Shown piece after piece: positions 55,884 through 64,000 of a stretch of 64,000 nt of DNA. Origin of the DNA: Glycomyces tritici (GTDB lineage Bacteria; Actinomycetota; Actinomycetes; Mycobacteriales; Micromonosporaceae). The stretch lies in contig NZ_JAUEMJ010000004.1 in the NCBI RefSeq assembly GCF_030403505.1, forward strand, positions 310,001 to 374,000, written 5' to 3'. Each line of letters opens with the position of its first letter. Within the stretch, counting starts at the first letter, position 1. The notes beneath the pieces are model-generated. The model was not told where the DNA came from, did not search any database, and worked only from the letters and a program-made list of their open reading frames with translations. A program made the position numbers and the translations under genes.

Positions 55884-55906
55884 CCCGCTCCCCGGGAGAG
55901 AGCGGG
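55884..55906 (-). terminator. Terminator after lsr2
   Basis: CCCGCTC / GAGCGGG stem (55884-55890 / 55900-55906); on the minus strand it is followed by TATTTT. It lies 29 nt after the lsr2 stop. Confidence 0.8.
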
Positions 55907-55934
55907 CATGGAAGTCGGTTCGCCGGGTGCCTGA

Positions 55935-56291
55935 CTAGTTGTGCGCGGCGTTGTATTCCTCGACGATGGCCTGCGGGATGCGCCCGCGGGGAGAGACGCG
56001 CTTGCCGCTGCGCTCGGCCCACTCGCGGATGGCCTTGTTCTGCTCGCGGTCCACAGTCTGGCGACGCGGGGCGACGGCGCCGCGGACCGGGCCGCGGGGG
56101 GCGCCCAGGCTGTAACGGCCGAGTCGGGTGCCGGCCTCCTGGAACTTCTCCAAGGCATCGCGCAGTTCCTTGGCATGTCCCGCCGAGAGGTCGATCTCGT
56201 AGGCCTGCCCGTCGATAGCGAATTTGACGGTCTCCTCAGCCTTGCTGCCGTCGATATCGTCGATCAGGATGACCTGTGTCTTCTTCGCCAT
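55935..56291 (-). CDS. lsr2: Lsr2-family nucleoid-associated protein
   Basis: Lsr2 bridges A/T-rich DNA and silences foreign genes, the actinobacterial counterpart of H-NS. The 118-residue protein has the dimerisation part KKTQVILIDDIDGSKAEETVKFAIDGQAYEIDLS (2-36) and the C-terminal DNA-binding part REWAERSGKRVSPRGRIPQAIVEEY, with the AT-hook-like RGR (about 101-103). The usual basic linker lies between. Own terminator downstream; lies between lysS and clpC. Confidence 0.97.
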   Translation of the reverse strand: MAKKTQVILIDDIDGSKAEETVKFAIDGQAYEIDLSAGHAKELRDALEKFQEAGTRLGRYSLGAPRGPVRGAVAPRRQTVDREQNKAIREWAERSGKRVSPRGRIPQAIVEEYNAAHN

Positions 56292-56539
56292 GGCAAATTC
56301 CTCTCGAACTGTAGCGACTACCGCTGCCGGGACAACCGTCTTGCTAGTGCCAGAGCATATACGAGTCCATTAGCGAAGGGAAAGAGGGTGGCCGCATCTA
56401 TTTGTGAATGCGCCGCTACCGTCCAGGCCACGAGGCGACTTGAATGCGTCCAAGTCTCCCGGGTCCGGGCGAAAAGGGACCGCGCCCGAAGATCGCCCCT
56501 TGAATAAGGCGGCCTTCCGGCGCGGTTCCTTTGGCTTTG

Positions 56540-58045
56540 CTATTCGGGTTTCACCAGCGGGAAGAGGATGGTCTCTCGGATACCGAGTCCGGTGAGCGCC
56601 ATAAGCAACCGGTCGATTCCCATGCCCATCCCGCACAGCGGCGGGAGGCCGTACTCCATCGCGCGCAGGAAGTCCTCGTCGACGCCCATCGCCTCGTCGT
56701 CGCCCTTCGCGGCCAGTCTGGCCTGCGCCTCCAGGCGCTCGCGCTGGATCACCGGGTCGATGAGCTCCGAATAGCCGGTGGCGAGTTCGAAGCCCCGGAC
56801 GTACAGGTCCCATTTCTCGGTGAGCCCGGGAGTGGTGCGGTGACCGCGCGTGAGCGGCGAGGTCTCCTCGGGGTAGTCGAAGACGAAGGTCGGTGCCGTG
56901 ATGTGGTCGGAGACCAGCAGCTCGAACAATTCCTCCGCGAGTTTCCCGGCTCCCCACTTGGGGTCGACCGCGAGTTCGACTTTCTCCGCGTAAACGCGCA
57001 GCGTCTCCAGCGGCGTGTCGACGGTCACGGTTTCTCCGAGTGCTTCGGAAAGGGACCCGAAGAGGGTGATCTCGGCCCACTCGCCGCCGAGATCGAACTC
57101 GGAGCCGTCCGCGAGAGCCACCGTCTCGGAGCCGAACACCGAGCGCGCCGCGCCTTGAATGAGCGACTTGGTGAGCCCGGCGATCGTGCGGTAGTCGCCG
57201 TAGGCCTGATAGGCCTCCAGCATCGCGAACTCCGGCGAATGCGACGAGTCGGCGCCCTCGTTGCGGAAGTTCCGGTTGATCTCGAATACGCGGTCGATAC
57301 CGCCGACGACGCACCTTTTCAGATAGAGCTCGGGGGCGATGCGCATGTACAGGTCCATGTCGTACGCGTTCATGTGCGTCACGAACGGCCGCGCGGTCGC
57401 CCCGCCCGGCTGCACCTGCATCATCGGCGTCTCGACCTCGACGAAGTCGCGGTCGTCGAGCTGCGAACGCAGCGAGCGCACGACCTTCGCCCGGTTGCGG
57501 GCGTTCGCGCGGGCCTCGGGCCGGACGATGAGGTCGACGTACCGCTGGCGCACGCGGGTCTCTTCGGCGAGCGGCTTGTGGGCCACCGGCAGCGGGCGCA
57601 GGGCCTTGCCGGTGATCTCGAAGGAGTCGGCCATGACCGACAGCTCGCCGCGCTTGGAGGTGACGACCTCGCCGGTGACGCCGATGTGGTCGCCGATGTC
57701 GGCCAGGCGCTTCCAGTCGGCGAGGCGCTCCTCGCCGATCTTGCCCTGGGAGAGCATCACCTGGAACTCGGTGCCGTCGCCGTCGCGCAGGCGCGCGAAG
57801 CAGAGCTTCCCGGCCGTGCGGACGAAGATCACCCGTCCGGTGGTGCCCACGGTGACGCCCGAGGACTCGCCGTCGGCGAGGCCCGCGAACTGCTCGCGCA
57901 GCTCGGCCAGCGTGTGGGTGCGCGGGTAGCCGAGCGCGTAGGGCTCCTTGCCTTCCGCGAGGAGGGCGGCGCGCTTGTCGCGCCGGATCTGCATCTGCTC
58001 GGGAAGGTCGTCGCCGCTGTCGGTGTTCTGCTCGTGCTCGGTCAC
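56540..58045 (-). CDS. lysS: Lysyl-tRNA synthetase, class II
   Basis: This is a 501-residue class II LysRS. It has an N-terminal OB-fold anticodon domain ([26 protein letters not shown], about 75-100), motif 1 near [10 protein letters not shown], motif 2 [20 protein letters not shown], and motif 3 [15 protein letters not shown] close to the C-terminus. The GTG start at 58045 lies 7 nt after TACCCT with no ribosome site, so translation is probably leaderless. A longer frame upstream has only low-complexity residues. About 250 nt with weak structure separate it from lsr2. Confidence 0.96.
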   Translation of the reverse strand: MTEHEQNTDSGDDLPEQMQIRRDKRAALLAEGKEPYALGYPRTHTLAELREQFAGLADGESSGVTVGTTGRVIFVRTAGKLCFARLRDGDGTEFQVMLSQGKIGEERLADWKRLADIGDHIGVTGEVVTSKRGELSVMADSFEITGKALRPLPVAHKPLAEETRVRQRYVDLIVRPEARANARNRAKVVRSLRSQLDDRDFVEVETPMMQVQPGGATARPFVTHMNAYDMDLYMRIAPELYLKRCVVGGIDRVFEINRNFRNEGADSSHSPEFAMLEAYQAYGDYRTIAGLTKSLIQGAARSVFGSETVALADGSEFDLGGEWAEITLFGSLSEALGETVTVDTPLETLRVYAEKVELAVDPKWGAGKLAEELFELLVSDHITAPTFVFDYPEETSPLTRGHRTTPGLTEKWDLYVRGFELATGYSELIDPVIQRERLEAQARLAAKGDDEAMGVDEDFLRAMEYGLPPLCGMGMGIDRLLMALTGLGIRETILFPLVKPE

Positions 58046-58246
58046 GTCTTACAGGGTAAATGCCGCTCCTGCGCGGCGGCATGCGAGTTTCCCCCCGTCG
58101 CGCCGTGTCACACCGCCTCCGCGTCGCGGAGCGGGGCGGAACGGGGTGATGCGGCTATAGGGCAAGCCCCTTCCCACCCGCATCCACCTCCGACCAACCG
58201 AAGAAATGCGACGACTCTCCCACACGGGTCCGACATGCCCCCGAAC

Positions 58247-58263
58247 GCGAACTTCGTTCGCGC
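58247..58263. other. Hairpin in the lysS upstream gap
   Basis: CGCGAAC-TTC-GTTCGCG, a perfect 7-3-7 inverted repeat within the 413-nt gap 58046-58458. The gap otherwise holds the lysS promoter zone (next to 58046) and the repeat array at its right end, and no supported gene. Confidence 0.4.
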
Positions 58264-58371
58264 CCCTTCGCGACCGGTGGGCGCCCGCTGGTCTGCCGCG
58301 ATCGCCGCTCCGTCGCGCGGTCCGCCCGGGACCGGCCGCTCGGGTGAGTCGCCCAGTCGCCCAGGGCCCGG

Positions 58372-58478
58372 CGCTCAGGCGTGCCGACTAGTCGGCCAGG
58401 GACCCGCCGCTCAGCCGTGTCACCAGATCGGCCATGACGCGCCGCTCAGGCGTGTCGCCTAGTCGGCCAGGATCGGCC
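58372..58478. repeat. 35/36-bp tandem repeat at the 3' end of the memo gene
   Basis: Units lie at 58372-58407, 58408-58442 and 58443-58478, each beginning CGCTCAG; a more diverged unit precedes at about 58336. The minus strand of the first and third units carries CTGGCCGACTAG, the last codons (Leu-Ala-Asp) and stop of the gene ending at 58459. This is the third array of this kind in the window, with a sequence unrelated to the others. Confidence 0.8.
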
Positions 58479-59265
58479 GTTCGATCGCGAACGCCGGGTA
58501 GCCGACGACGCGGTCGGGCCGGCCCACCGTGTCCGCCGACGTGGCGAGCGCGAGCTGGCGCGGGCGGCGGCCGGTGGCGTCGGCCCACGCGAGCGTGGCG
58601 CGCAGCGCGAAGACGCCGCACGCGTGGTGCGGGGCGATCTCGCGCGGGCGCAGGCTCCGGATGGCCTCGGCGGTCGCGGCGTCGATCCGCTCGGCGGTCG
58701 CCTGGTCGTGGAAGTGCGACAGGTCCGTGGAGCAGATGATGACCGAGTCCTCCCCGGCCTCCTCGCGGAGCGCACTGATGAGCCGCGCGCCGTCCGGGGA
58801 CTGGCCCATGCCGAAGGCGACGGGCGTGATCTCGATGTCGGGCCCCAACGCCACCTGCAGGAACGGCAGCTGGACCTCCAGCGAGTGCTCGGCCTCGTGC
58901 GGGAGGCGCGAGGAGCCGACGACGCCCGTGGCGGCCACGTTGACCTCCCCGAGCGGGGTCTCCCAGCGCGCGTAGGGCGCGGCGGCGTGCCCGCGGAGCG
59001 GGTAGTGGTGGGAGGGGCCGACGAGGACCACGCGCTTGACGCGGCCGCGGTGGGCGGCGAGTCGGGCGTAGACCTCGGCGGCGACGGGCCCGGAGTAGCG
59101 GTGGCCGGCGTGCGGGGCGATGTAGGCGGCGGCGAGCGGTTCGCTCACCGGTCCGGCGGCGTCGATGAGCCGCTCGATGTCGGCGCGGAGCAGCCCGGGG
59201 TCGGCCGGGTAGAAGCGTCCGGCGACGGCAGCGGGCCGTACGGTGTCTGATTTGATCGAAGGCAT
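58459..59265 (-). CDS. amrB: Memo-family protein (AmmeMemoRadiSam system protein B)
   Basis: This is a 268-residue Memo-like protein. Conserved parts are VAGRFYPADP (about 14-23), YIAPHAGHRYSGPVAAEVY (His of the metal-like site), VVLVGPSHHYPL, EHSLEVQLPFLQ, and STDLSHFHD. The fold is that of extradiol-dioxygenase-like Memo proteins, which bind metal and occur with radical-SAM and AMMECR1 genes. The biochemical role is not established. ATG 59265 lies 23 nt after the radical-SAM gene stop, same operon. Confidence 0.9.
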   Translation of the reverse strand: MPSIKSDTVRPAAVAGRFYPADPGLLRADIERLIDAAGPVSEPLAAAYIAPHAGHRYSGPVAAEVYARLAAHRGRVKRVVLVGPSHHYPLRGHAAAPYARWETPLGEVNVAATGVVGSSRLPHEAEHSLEVQLPFLQVALGPDIEITPVAFGMGQSPDGARLISALREEAGEDSVIICSTDLSHFHDQATAERIDAATAEAIRSLRPREIAPHHACGVFALRATLAWADATGRRPRQLALATSADTVGRPDRVVGYPAFAIERPILAD

Positions 59266-59288
59266 CGCAGGTCTTCCGGTGGTGGTTC

Positions 59289-60473
59289 CTATGGTCGGTG
59301 TGAAGGCTCTGGTCGGTGAGCCGGAATGTGGTCTTGCGCCGGTGCTCGCCTGGTTGACGGCGGGGCGATGCGGATCGGTTGCCGCTTGGGACCCCAGTCT
59401 CCCGCCGGTCCGTCGAAAACTCCGGGAACGTTCGCGCCGCAACCGCCGCACTGTCCGCTATCCGACACTGCATACCGGTCAATTCGGTACCAATCACGCA
59501 CGATGAGGGCTTGGCCACAACTGGAGCAGCTCGTGGTCTGGCCTTCGGGGTCGTGCACGTTGCCGGTGTAGACGTGCCGCAGGCCCGCTTCACGGGCGAT
59601 CCGCCTGGCCCGGCGGAGTGTCGCGACCGGGGTCGGCGGCACGTCCCGCATCTTGAAGTCCGGGTGGAACGCGGTGAAGTGGAGCGGCACATCAGGTCCG
59701 AGGTGGTCGTGGATCCACGCGCATTCGGCGGCGATCTCCGCGTCGGAGTCGTTGTGCCCGGGAATGAGCAGTGTGGTGATCTCGGTCCACACGTCGGTCT
59801 CGTGCACCAGGTATTCGAGTGTGTCGAGGACGGTCCTCAGTGAAGCGAATGCGATCTTGCGGTAGAACTCCTCGGTGAACGCCTTGAGGTCGATGTTCGC
59901 GGCGTCCATGTGCGCGTAGAGCTCTCGCCGCGCTTCCGGTCTGATGTACCCCGCCGACACCGCCACCGCTTTGAGCCCGGCCTCGCGGGCCGCGTCCGCG
60001 CAATCCGCAGCGTATTCGAGGAACACCGTAGGGTCATTGTAGGTGAACGCGATCGACCTGCAGCCCAGGCGCTTCGCAGTGGTGGCGAGGGTCTCGGGCT
60101 CGGCCTCCGAAGTGAGCGTGTCGATCTCGCGGGACTTGGAGATGTCCCAGTTCTGGCAGAACCGGCAGGCCAGGTTGCATCCGGCGGTGCCGAAGGAGAG
60201 CACGGGCGTGCCGGGCAGGAAGTGGTTGAGGGGCTTCTTCTCGATCGGATCGATGCAGAACCCGGAGGAGCGCCCGTACGAGGTCAGCACGATCTGGTCG
60301 CCGCGGCGGGCCCGCACGAAGCACAGGCCGCGCTGGCCCTCGCGCAGGCGGCAGGCGCGGGGGCAGACGGTGCACTCGAGGCGCCCGTCGTCCAGGACGC
60401 GATGGAAACCGGTGCCGACGGTGAACTCGTCGGCCCCTTCGGTCCGTGGCCTACGGGGAGTGAGGGTGGCCAT
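59289..60473 (-). CDS. amrS: Radical SAM enzyme of the AmmeMemoRadiSam system
   Basis: This is a 394-residue radical SAM protein. CTVCPRACRL and GLCFVR form an N-terminal Cys cluster. The cluster motif CNLACRFC (C-x3-C-x2-C, about 115-122) follows FGTAG. YNDPTVFLEYA, IDLKAFTEEFYRKI and LLIPGHNDS are typical of the AmrS/PflA-like group. A C-terminal rubredoxin-like CSSCGQAL...CGGCG pair and a 45-residue Pro/Arg-rich tail end it. ATG 60473 is the likely start; an open frame upstream is unsupported. The AMMECR1 partner is not in the window. Confidence 0.9.
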   Translation of the reverse strand: MATLTPRRPRTEGADEFTVGTGFHRVLDDGRLECTVCPRACRLREGQRGLCFVRARRGDQIVLTSYGRSSGFCIDPIEKKPLNHFLPGTPVLSFGTAGCNLACRFCQNWDISKSREIDTLTSEAEPETLATTAKRLGCRSIAFTYNDPTVFLEYAADCADAAREAGLKAVAVSAGYIRPEARRELYAHMDAANIDLKAFTEEFYRKIAFASLRTVLDTLEYLVHETDVWTEITTLLIPGHNDSDAEIAAECAWIHDHLGPDVPLHFTAFHPDFKMRDVPPTPVATLRRARRIAREAGLRHVYTGNVHDPEGQTTSCSSCGQALIVRDWYRIDRYAVSDSGQCGGCGANVPGVFDGPAGDWGPKRQPIRIAPPSTRRAPAQDHIPAHRPEPSHRP

Positions 60474-60552
60474 ACTCACTACGGTAGCGCCCGCTCCGTT
60501 GCCGTTGCGTTTCGGCATGGACGCGAGCGGTTTGCAAGCGAAAGGGGCCGCC

Positions 60553-60614
60553 CCGAGCACTGGATGCTCGGCGCGACCCCTACCGGTCTCGACCATTCGG
60601 GCCGCACGCGGCCC
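60553..60614 (-). terminator. Two hairpins after the msiK-like gene
   Basis: GGGCCGC-AC-GCGGCCC (60599-60614), directly after the stop codon, and CCGAGCA-CTGGA-TGCTCGG (60553-60571), with further GGGG/CCCC flanks. No T run. Confidence 0.65.
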
Positions 60615-60621
60615 GGAGGTA

Positions 60622-61716
<1,095 letters not shown>

Positions 61717-61864
61717 GATTATGGTCCCTTTCACTGGCAGGCACGTGCCAGACGATCCGTAGTAAAAGGCGGCTTTTCATCACAGACGGGACCTCGCCGG
61801 AGCGGCGCGACCCTGCGCTGCGATCACGACCGCGTGATGCGCAGCACCGTGCGGTCGTGAGCTG
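61717..61864 (-). promoter_or_regulatory. Structured leader of the msiK-like gene
   Basis: About 140 nt of transcribed leader are predicted from the promoter at 61865-61894. It contains a 9-bp stem CACGACCGC/GCGGTCGTG (61825-61833 / 61851-61859), a CTGGCA/TGCCAG hairpin (61735-61752 region) and AAAAG-GCGG-CTTTT near 61765-61778. An RNA motif upstream of msiK has been reported in actinobacteria; whether this one belongs to it needs a covariance-model test. Confidence 0.4.
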
Positions 61865-61894
61865 AGCCTAGCCGCGGGGGAATGCCTTTGCCAA
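61865..61894 (-). promoter_or_regulatory. Promoter of the msiK-like gene
   Basis: Minus strand TTGGCA (61894-61889), 18 nt, TAGGCT (61870-61865). Just upstream lie AACGTT sites at 61905-61910 and 61939-61944 and the direct repeat GGTTTACCG (61916-61924, 61929-61937), possible regulator sites. Confidence 0.55.
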
Positions 61895-61942
61895 GTCGGT
61901 GCCGAACGTTTGTCCGGTTTACCGTGAAGGTTTACCGAAACG

Positions 61943-62689
61943 TTATTCCACCCGCATGGCCTGCAGGAGCCGCTCGTCACCGGCCACGTCGCAGATCCCG
62001 AACGGCAGCCGGCCCCACAGCGCGAGGGCGATGTCCGAGGCCGAGCCCGCCGCGCGGGCCTGCAGTTCCGTGCGCGAATCGGGCTGCTCGAGCAGTGCGA
62101 CCCGGCCGTCGCGCAGGCGCACGAACCAGGTCGCGTCCGCGTCCTGCGCGAACAGCTGCACCAGGCCCGCGGCCTCGGGGTGGGCCCCGCGGCGGGCGCC
62201 CACCGGGAGAAACGCTTCGAACACCTCGCTGATCGCCTCGGCCGCGAGCGCCACCGGGACGGGCGCGGTCGCCCCCACGGCCATCTGCACGTCCCAGCGG
62301 GCCAGGCCCGTGGCGACGGCGACGCGCCGGTGCCAGAACTCGGCCCGCCACTCCACCGGCGCCCACGTCCACGCCGGCGAGTCGGCGCCGCGCGCCTCGA
62401 TCGCGTCGAGCACGGCCGCCAGCGCCTGGTCGTAGACGTCGAGCACGGCGGTGCCCTGCGCGGTCACGGGTGGGGGCTGCGGGAGGTCCTGGTCGGCCGT
62501 GGGGCGGGTGCAGAGGGCCTCGACGGCCCAGCGGTACTCGCGGGCGAGTTCGAGGAGGATGCCCGCGACGGTGGAGTCGGGGCGGGAGGGGGCGACGCGG
62601 TCGAGGGCCTCGGGCCCGCACGCCGAGCGCAGGCCTGCGGCCTCGGTCTTCAACTCGGTGAGGTAGTCGGTGATGCGCAGCTTAGCCAT
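61943..62689 (-). CDS. MDMPI/DinB-like protein lacking the usual metal ligands
   Basis: This is a 248-residue protein with the two-domain layout of the maleylpyruvate-isomerase-like (mycothiol-dependent, TIGR03083-type) family: a DinB-like four-helix bundle and an SCP2-like C-terminal part (ADATWFVRLRDGRVALLEQ...DIALALWGR). In active members the bundle has an RRxxHExxxHRWD-type metal site. Here the segment reads RRVAVATGLARWDVQMA, so the His/Glu/His ligands are missing. It is probably not a classic thiol transferase. ATG 62689, divergent from murB. Confidence 0.7.
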   Translation of the reverse strand: MAKLRITDYLTELKTEAAGLRSACGPEALDRVAPSRPDSTVAGILLELAREYRWAVEALCTRPTADQDLPQPPPVTAQGTAVLDVYDQALAAVLDAIEARGADSPAWTWAPVEWRAEFWHRRVAVATGLARWDVQMAVGATAPVPVALAAEAISEVFEAFLPVGARRGAHPEAAGLVQLFAQDADATWFVRLRDGRVALLEQPDSRTELQARAAGSASDIALALWGRLPFGICDVAGDERLLQAMRVE

Positions 62690-62723
62690 GGTGACCGCCG
62701 TTCCTCGTAGCCTGCGTAAAGCT

Positions 62724-62737
62724 TAGGCTTTCCGGTG
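62724..62737 (+). promoter_or_regulatory. -10 box of murB, leaderless type
   Basis: TAGGCT at 62724-62729 ends 7 nt before the GTG start codon of murB, and no ribosome site is present. A convincing -35 was not found. Confidence 0.45.
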
Positions 62738-63792
62738 TGACACACGCCAGCCCAACGTCGAGCGAGCAGGCTCCGAACGGCCCGGTCCCGGGCAGGTCCC
62801 TCAGCGAGTACACGACGCTGAGGATAGGAGGTCCGGCCCGCGAAGTGATCGAGACGCGCCACTGGTCGGAGGCGGTCGCGGCGATCCGCGGGGCGTCCGG
62901 TCGGACGCTGGTGCTCGGGGGCGGCTCGAACGTCGTCGTCGGGGACGGGGGGTTCGACGGGACGGTGGTGCTGCTGCGCGGCGAGGGCATCGAGGAGGTC
63001 GGGCCCGAGCGGTTCCGGGTCCAGGCCGGTCATGTGTGGGACGAGTTCGTCGCCTGGACGGTGCGCAACGGCTCCTCCGGTGTCGAGTGCCTGAGCGGCA
63101 TCCCCGGTTCGACCGGGGCGACGCCGATCCAGAACGTGGGCGCGTACGGCCAGGAGGTCGCGCAGACCATTGCGGCGGTGAAGGTGTGGGACCGGGAGGC
63201 GGACGAGGTCCGCGACTGGTCGCCGGCCGAGTGCGGGTTCGCGTACCGCCGCAGCGTGTTCAAGCACTCGGACCGGTACCTGGTGCTGAGTGTGGACTTC
63301 CAGCTCACCGGGGGCGGCGAGTCGGAGCCGGTCGCGTACGCGGAGCTGGCGAAGCGGCTCGAGGTCGAGGTGGGCGACCGGGCGCCGGTGCATTCCGTGC
63401 GGGAGGCGGTCCTGGAGCTGCGCCGGGGCAAGGGCATGGTCCTCGACGAGGCCGATCATGACACGTGGAGTGCGGGTTCGTTCTTCACGAACCCGGTCGT
63501 CGGCGCGGCGGACCTGCACCAGGTGGCCGAGCGGGCGGGGGGCGAGCCGCCGCACTGGCCTGCGGGCGAAGGGGCCGTGAAGGTCTCGGCCGCGTGGCTC
63601 ATCGGGGCGGCGGGGTTCGCGAAGGGCTACCGGCGGGGGAACGTGAGCCTCTCGACGAAGCACACGCTGGCGTTGACGAACCGGGGCGGCGCCACTGCGG
63701 CCGAGCTGCTCGCGCTCGCGGACGAGGTGGCGGACAAGGTGGAAGCGGACTTCGGCGTCCGCCTCCACCCCGAGCCGGTGATGGTGCTTTAG
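62737..63792 (+). CDS. murB: UDP-N-acetylenolpyruvoylglucosamine reductase
   Basis: MurB reduces UDP-GlcNAc-enolpyruvate to UDP-MurNAc with FAD and NADPH, in peptidoglycan synthesis. The 351-residue protein has the FAD-binding VLGGGSNVVVGDGGFDG (about 57-73), SGIPGSTGATPIQNVGAYGQE, the YRRSVFK loop, and SAGSFFTNPVV with the proton-donor Ser. LSTKHTLALTNRGGATA near the end is also typical. The first 20 residues are a polar extension. The stop overlaps the stop of the convergent MMPL gene. Confidence 0.96.
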   Translation: MTHASPTSSEQAPNGPVPGRSLSEYTTLRIGGPAREVIETRHWSEAVAAIRGASGRTLVLGGGSNVVVGDGGFDGTVVLLRGEGIEEVGPERFRVQAGHVWDEFVAWTVRNGSSGVECLSGIPGSTGATPIQNVGAYGQEVAQTIAAVKVWDREADEVRDWSPAECGFAYRRSVFKHSDRYLVLSVDFQLTGGGESEPVAYAELAKRLEVEVGDRAPVHSVREAVLELRRGKGMVLDEADHDTWSAGSFFTNPVVGAADLHQVAERAGGEPPHWPAGEGAVKVSAAWLIGAAGFAKGYRRGNVSLSTKHTLALTNRGGATAAELLALADEVADKVEADFGVRLHPEPVMVL

Positions 63793-64000
63793 CCCTCGCG
63801 CAGTCCGATGCGGTCGTGGAGGCGGCGCAGCGGCGCCGGGGCCCACCAGTTCCATCTTCCGGTGAGCCGCATGAGGGCGGGCAGGAGCACGCCGCGGATC
63901 ACGGTGGCGTCCACGATGACCGCCAGGGCCATGCCGAGGCCGAGCATCTGCAGGAAGACGACGTCGCCGGTCGCGTAGACCGCGAAGGAGAACGCCAGGA
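63789..64000 (-). CDS. MMPL-family transporter, C-terminal end (gene runs off the window)
   Basis: Only the last 70 residues are visible: a helix with FAVYATGDVVFLQMLGLGMALAV, then IVDATVIRGVLLPALMRLTG, and the ending WNWWAPAPLRRLHDRIGLREG. This is the highly conserved end of actinobacterial MMPL (RND-type) lipid or antibiotic exporters. The TAA at 63791-63789 overlaps the murB stop on the other strand by 2-3 bases. The rest of the gene lies to the right of base 64000. Confidence 0.88.
   Translation of the reverse strand, partial: LAFSFAVYATGDVVFLQMLGLGMALAVIVDATVIRGVLLPALMRLTGRWNWWAPAPLRRLHDRIGLREG

Noticed and set aside
58247..58263. LexA/SOS box (CGAAC...GTTCG)
   Set aside because: The spacing between GAAC and GTTC is 3 nt, while the actinobacterial SOS box needs 4 nt. 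It is better described as a hairpin.

Overview
The window is about 70% G+C, with strongly G/C-biased third codon positions and many GTG/TTG starts. It encodes actinobacterial signature proteins (Lsr2, ClpC with a ClgR-like site, PerM-like membrane protein, MsiK-like sugar ATPase, a mycothiol-family DinB-like protein). It is an ordinary chromosomal segment of a mycelial or soil-type actinomycete (Actinomycetota). A Glycomycetales/Micromonosporales-like host is my guess from overall gene content only. No phage, transposase, CRISPR or plasmid gene was recognised.

Layout. 1-3.4 kb: Leloir galactose operon (DeoR-type repressor, galT, galE, start of galK), minus strand. 3.4-5.0 kb: trpS and a 2H phosphoesterase. 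5.1-8.8 kb: accessory polymorphic-toxin island (YbaB-like protein, two WXG100/CpnT-N-like secretion proteins, an HNH/EndoVII-like nuclease toxin candidate, three SUKH-like immunity candidates). 8.9-10.3 kb: zinc ribbon protein and two small secreted proteins. 10.3-15.4 kb: purH behind a ZTP riboswitch, vanZ-like gene, BrnT/BrnA-like toxin-antitoxin pair, purN and perM. 15.6-18.8 kb: thermonuclease, aquaporin, NarL-type two-component system divergent from an FtsX-type ABC exporter (19-22.5 kb). 22.6-24.6 kb: DHA2 efflux pump and divergent MarR regulator with interleaved operators. 24.7-29.1 kb: membrane protein, B12-binding mutase subunit, a hairpin-dense gene-free stretch, sucCD. 29.2-34.3 kb: HhH membrane protein, cupin, amidohydrolase, Ser/Thr kinase. 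34.5-40.4 kb: complete oligopeptide ABC importer. 41.0-44.4 kb: recR, ybaB, dnaX. 44.7-46.1 kb: secreted CBM13-SGNH esterase. 46.2-52.3 kb: MacAB-like exporter, lipoprotein and divergent OmpR-type two-component system. 52.3-52.7 kb: tRNA-Thr, SRP RNA, tRNA-Ser. 52.9-58.0 kb: clpC, lsr2, lysS. 58.5-60.5 kb: Memo and radical-SAM pair. 60.6-64 kb: msiK-like ATPase, MDMPI-like protein, murB, and the C-terminus of an MMPL transporter.

How parts work together. Several blocks are conserved actinobacterial neighbourhoods (sucCD/perM/purN/purH; recR-ybaB-dnaX; clpC-lsr2-lysS). The accessory content sits between them. Gene pairs are tightly coupled by 1-14 nt overlaps, and convergent genes are separated by long GC hairpins with little or no U tract.

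Most unusual signals: (i) three consecutive hairpins at 26.5-26.6 kb with unrelated stems but the same TGAGGGGT loop; (ii) 25-36 bp tandem arrays that start at the stop codons of three minus-strand genes (oppF-like, recR, memo) and repeat their last codons; (iii) a G19C15 homopolymer palindrome; (iv) the split type-VII-like toxin island; (v) repeated leaderless promoter geometry (TAnnnT, 7 nt, start codon). All functional statements are from sequence reading and family knowledge; no search was run.
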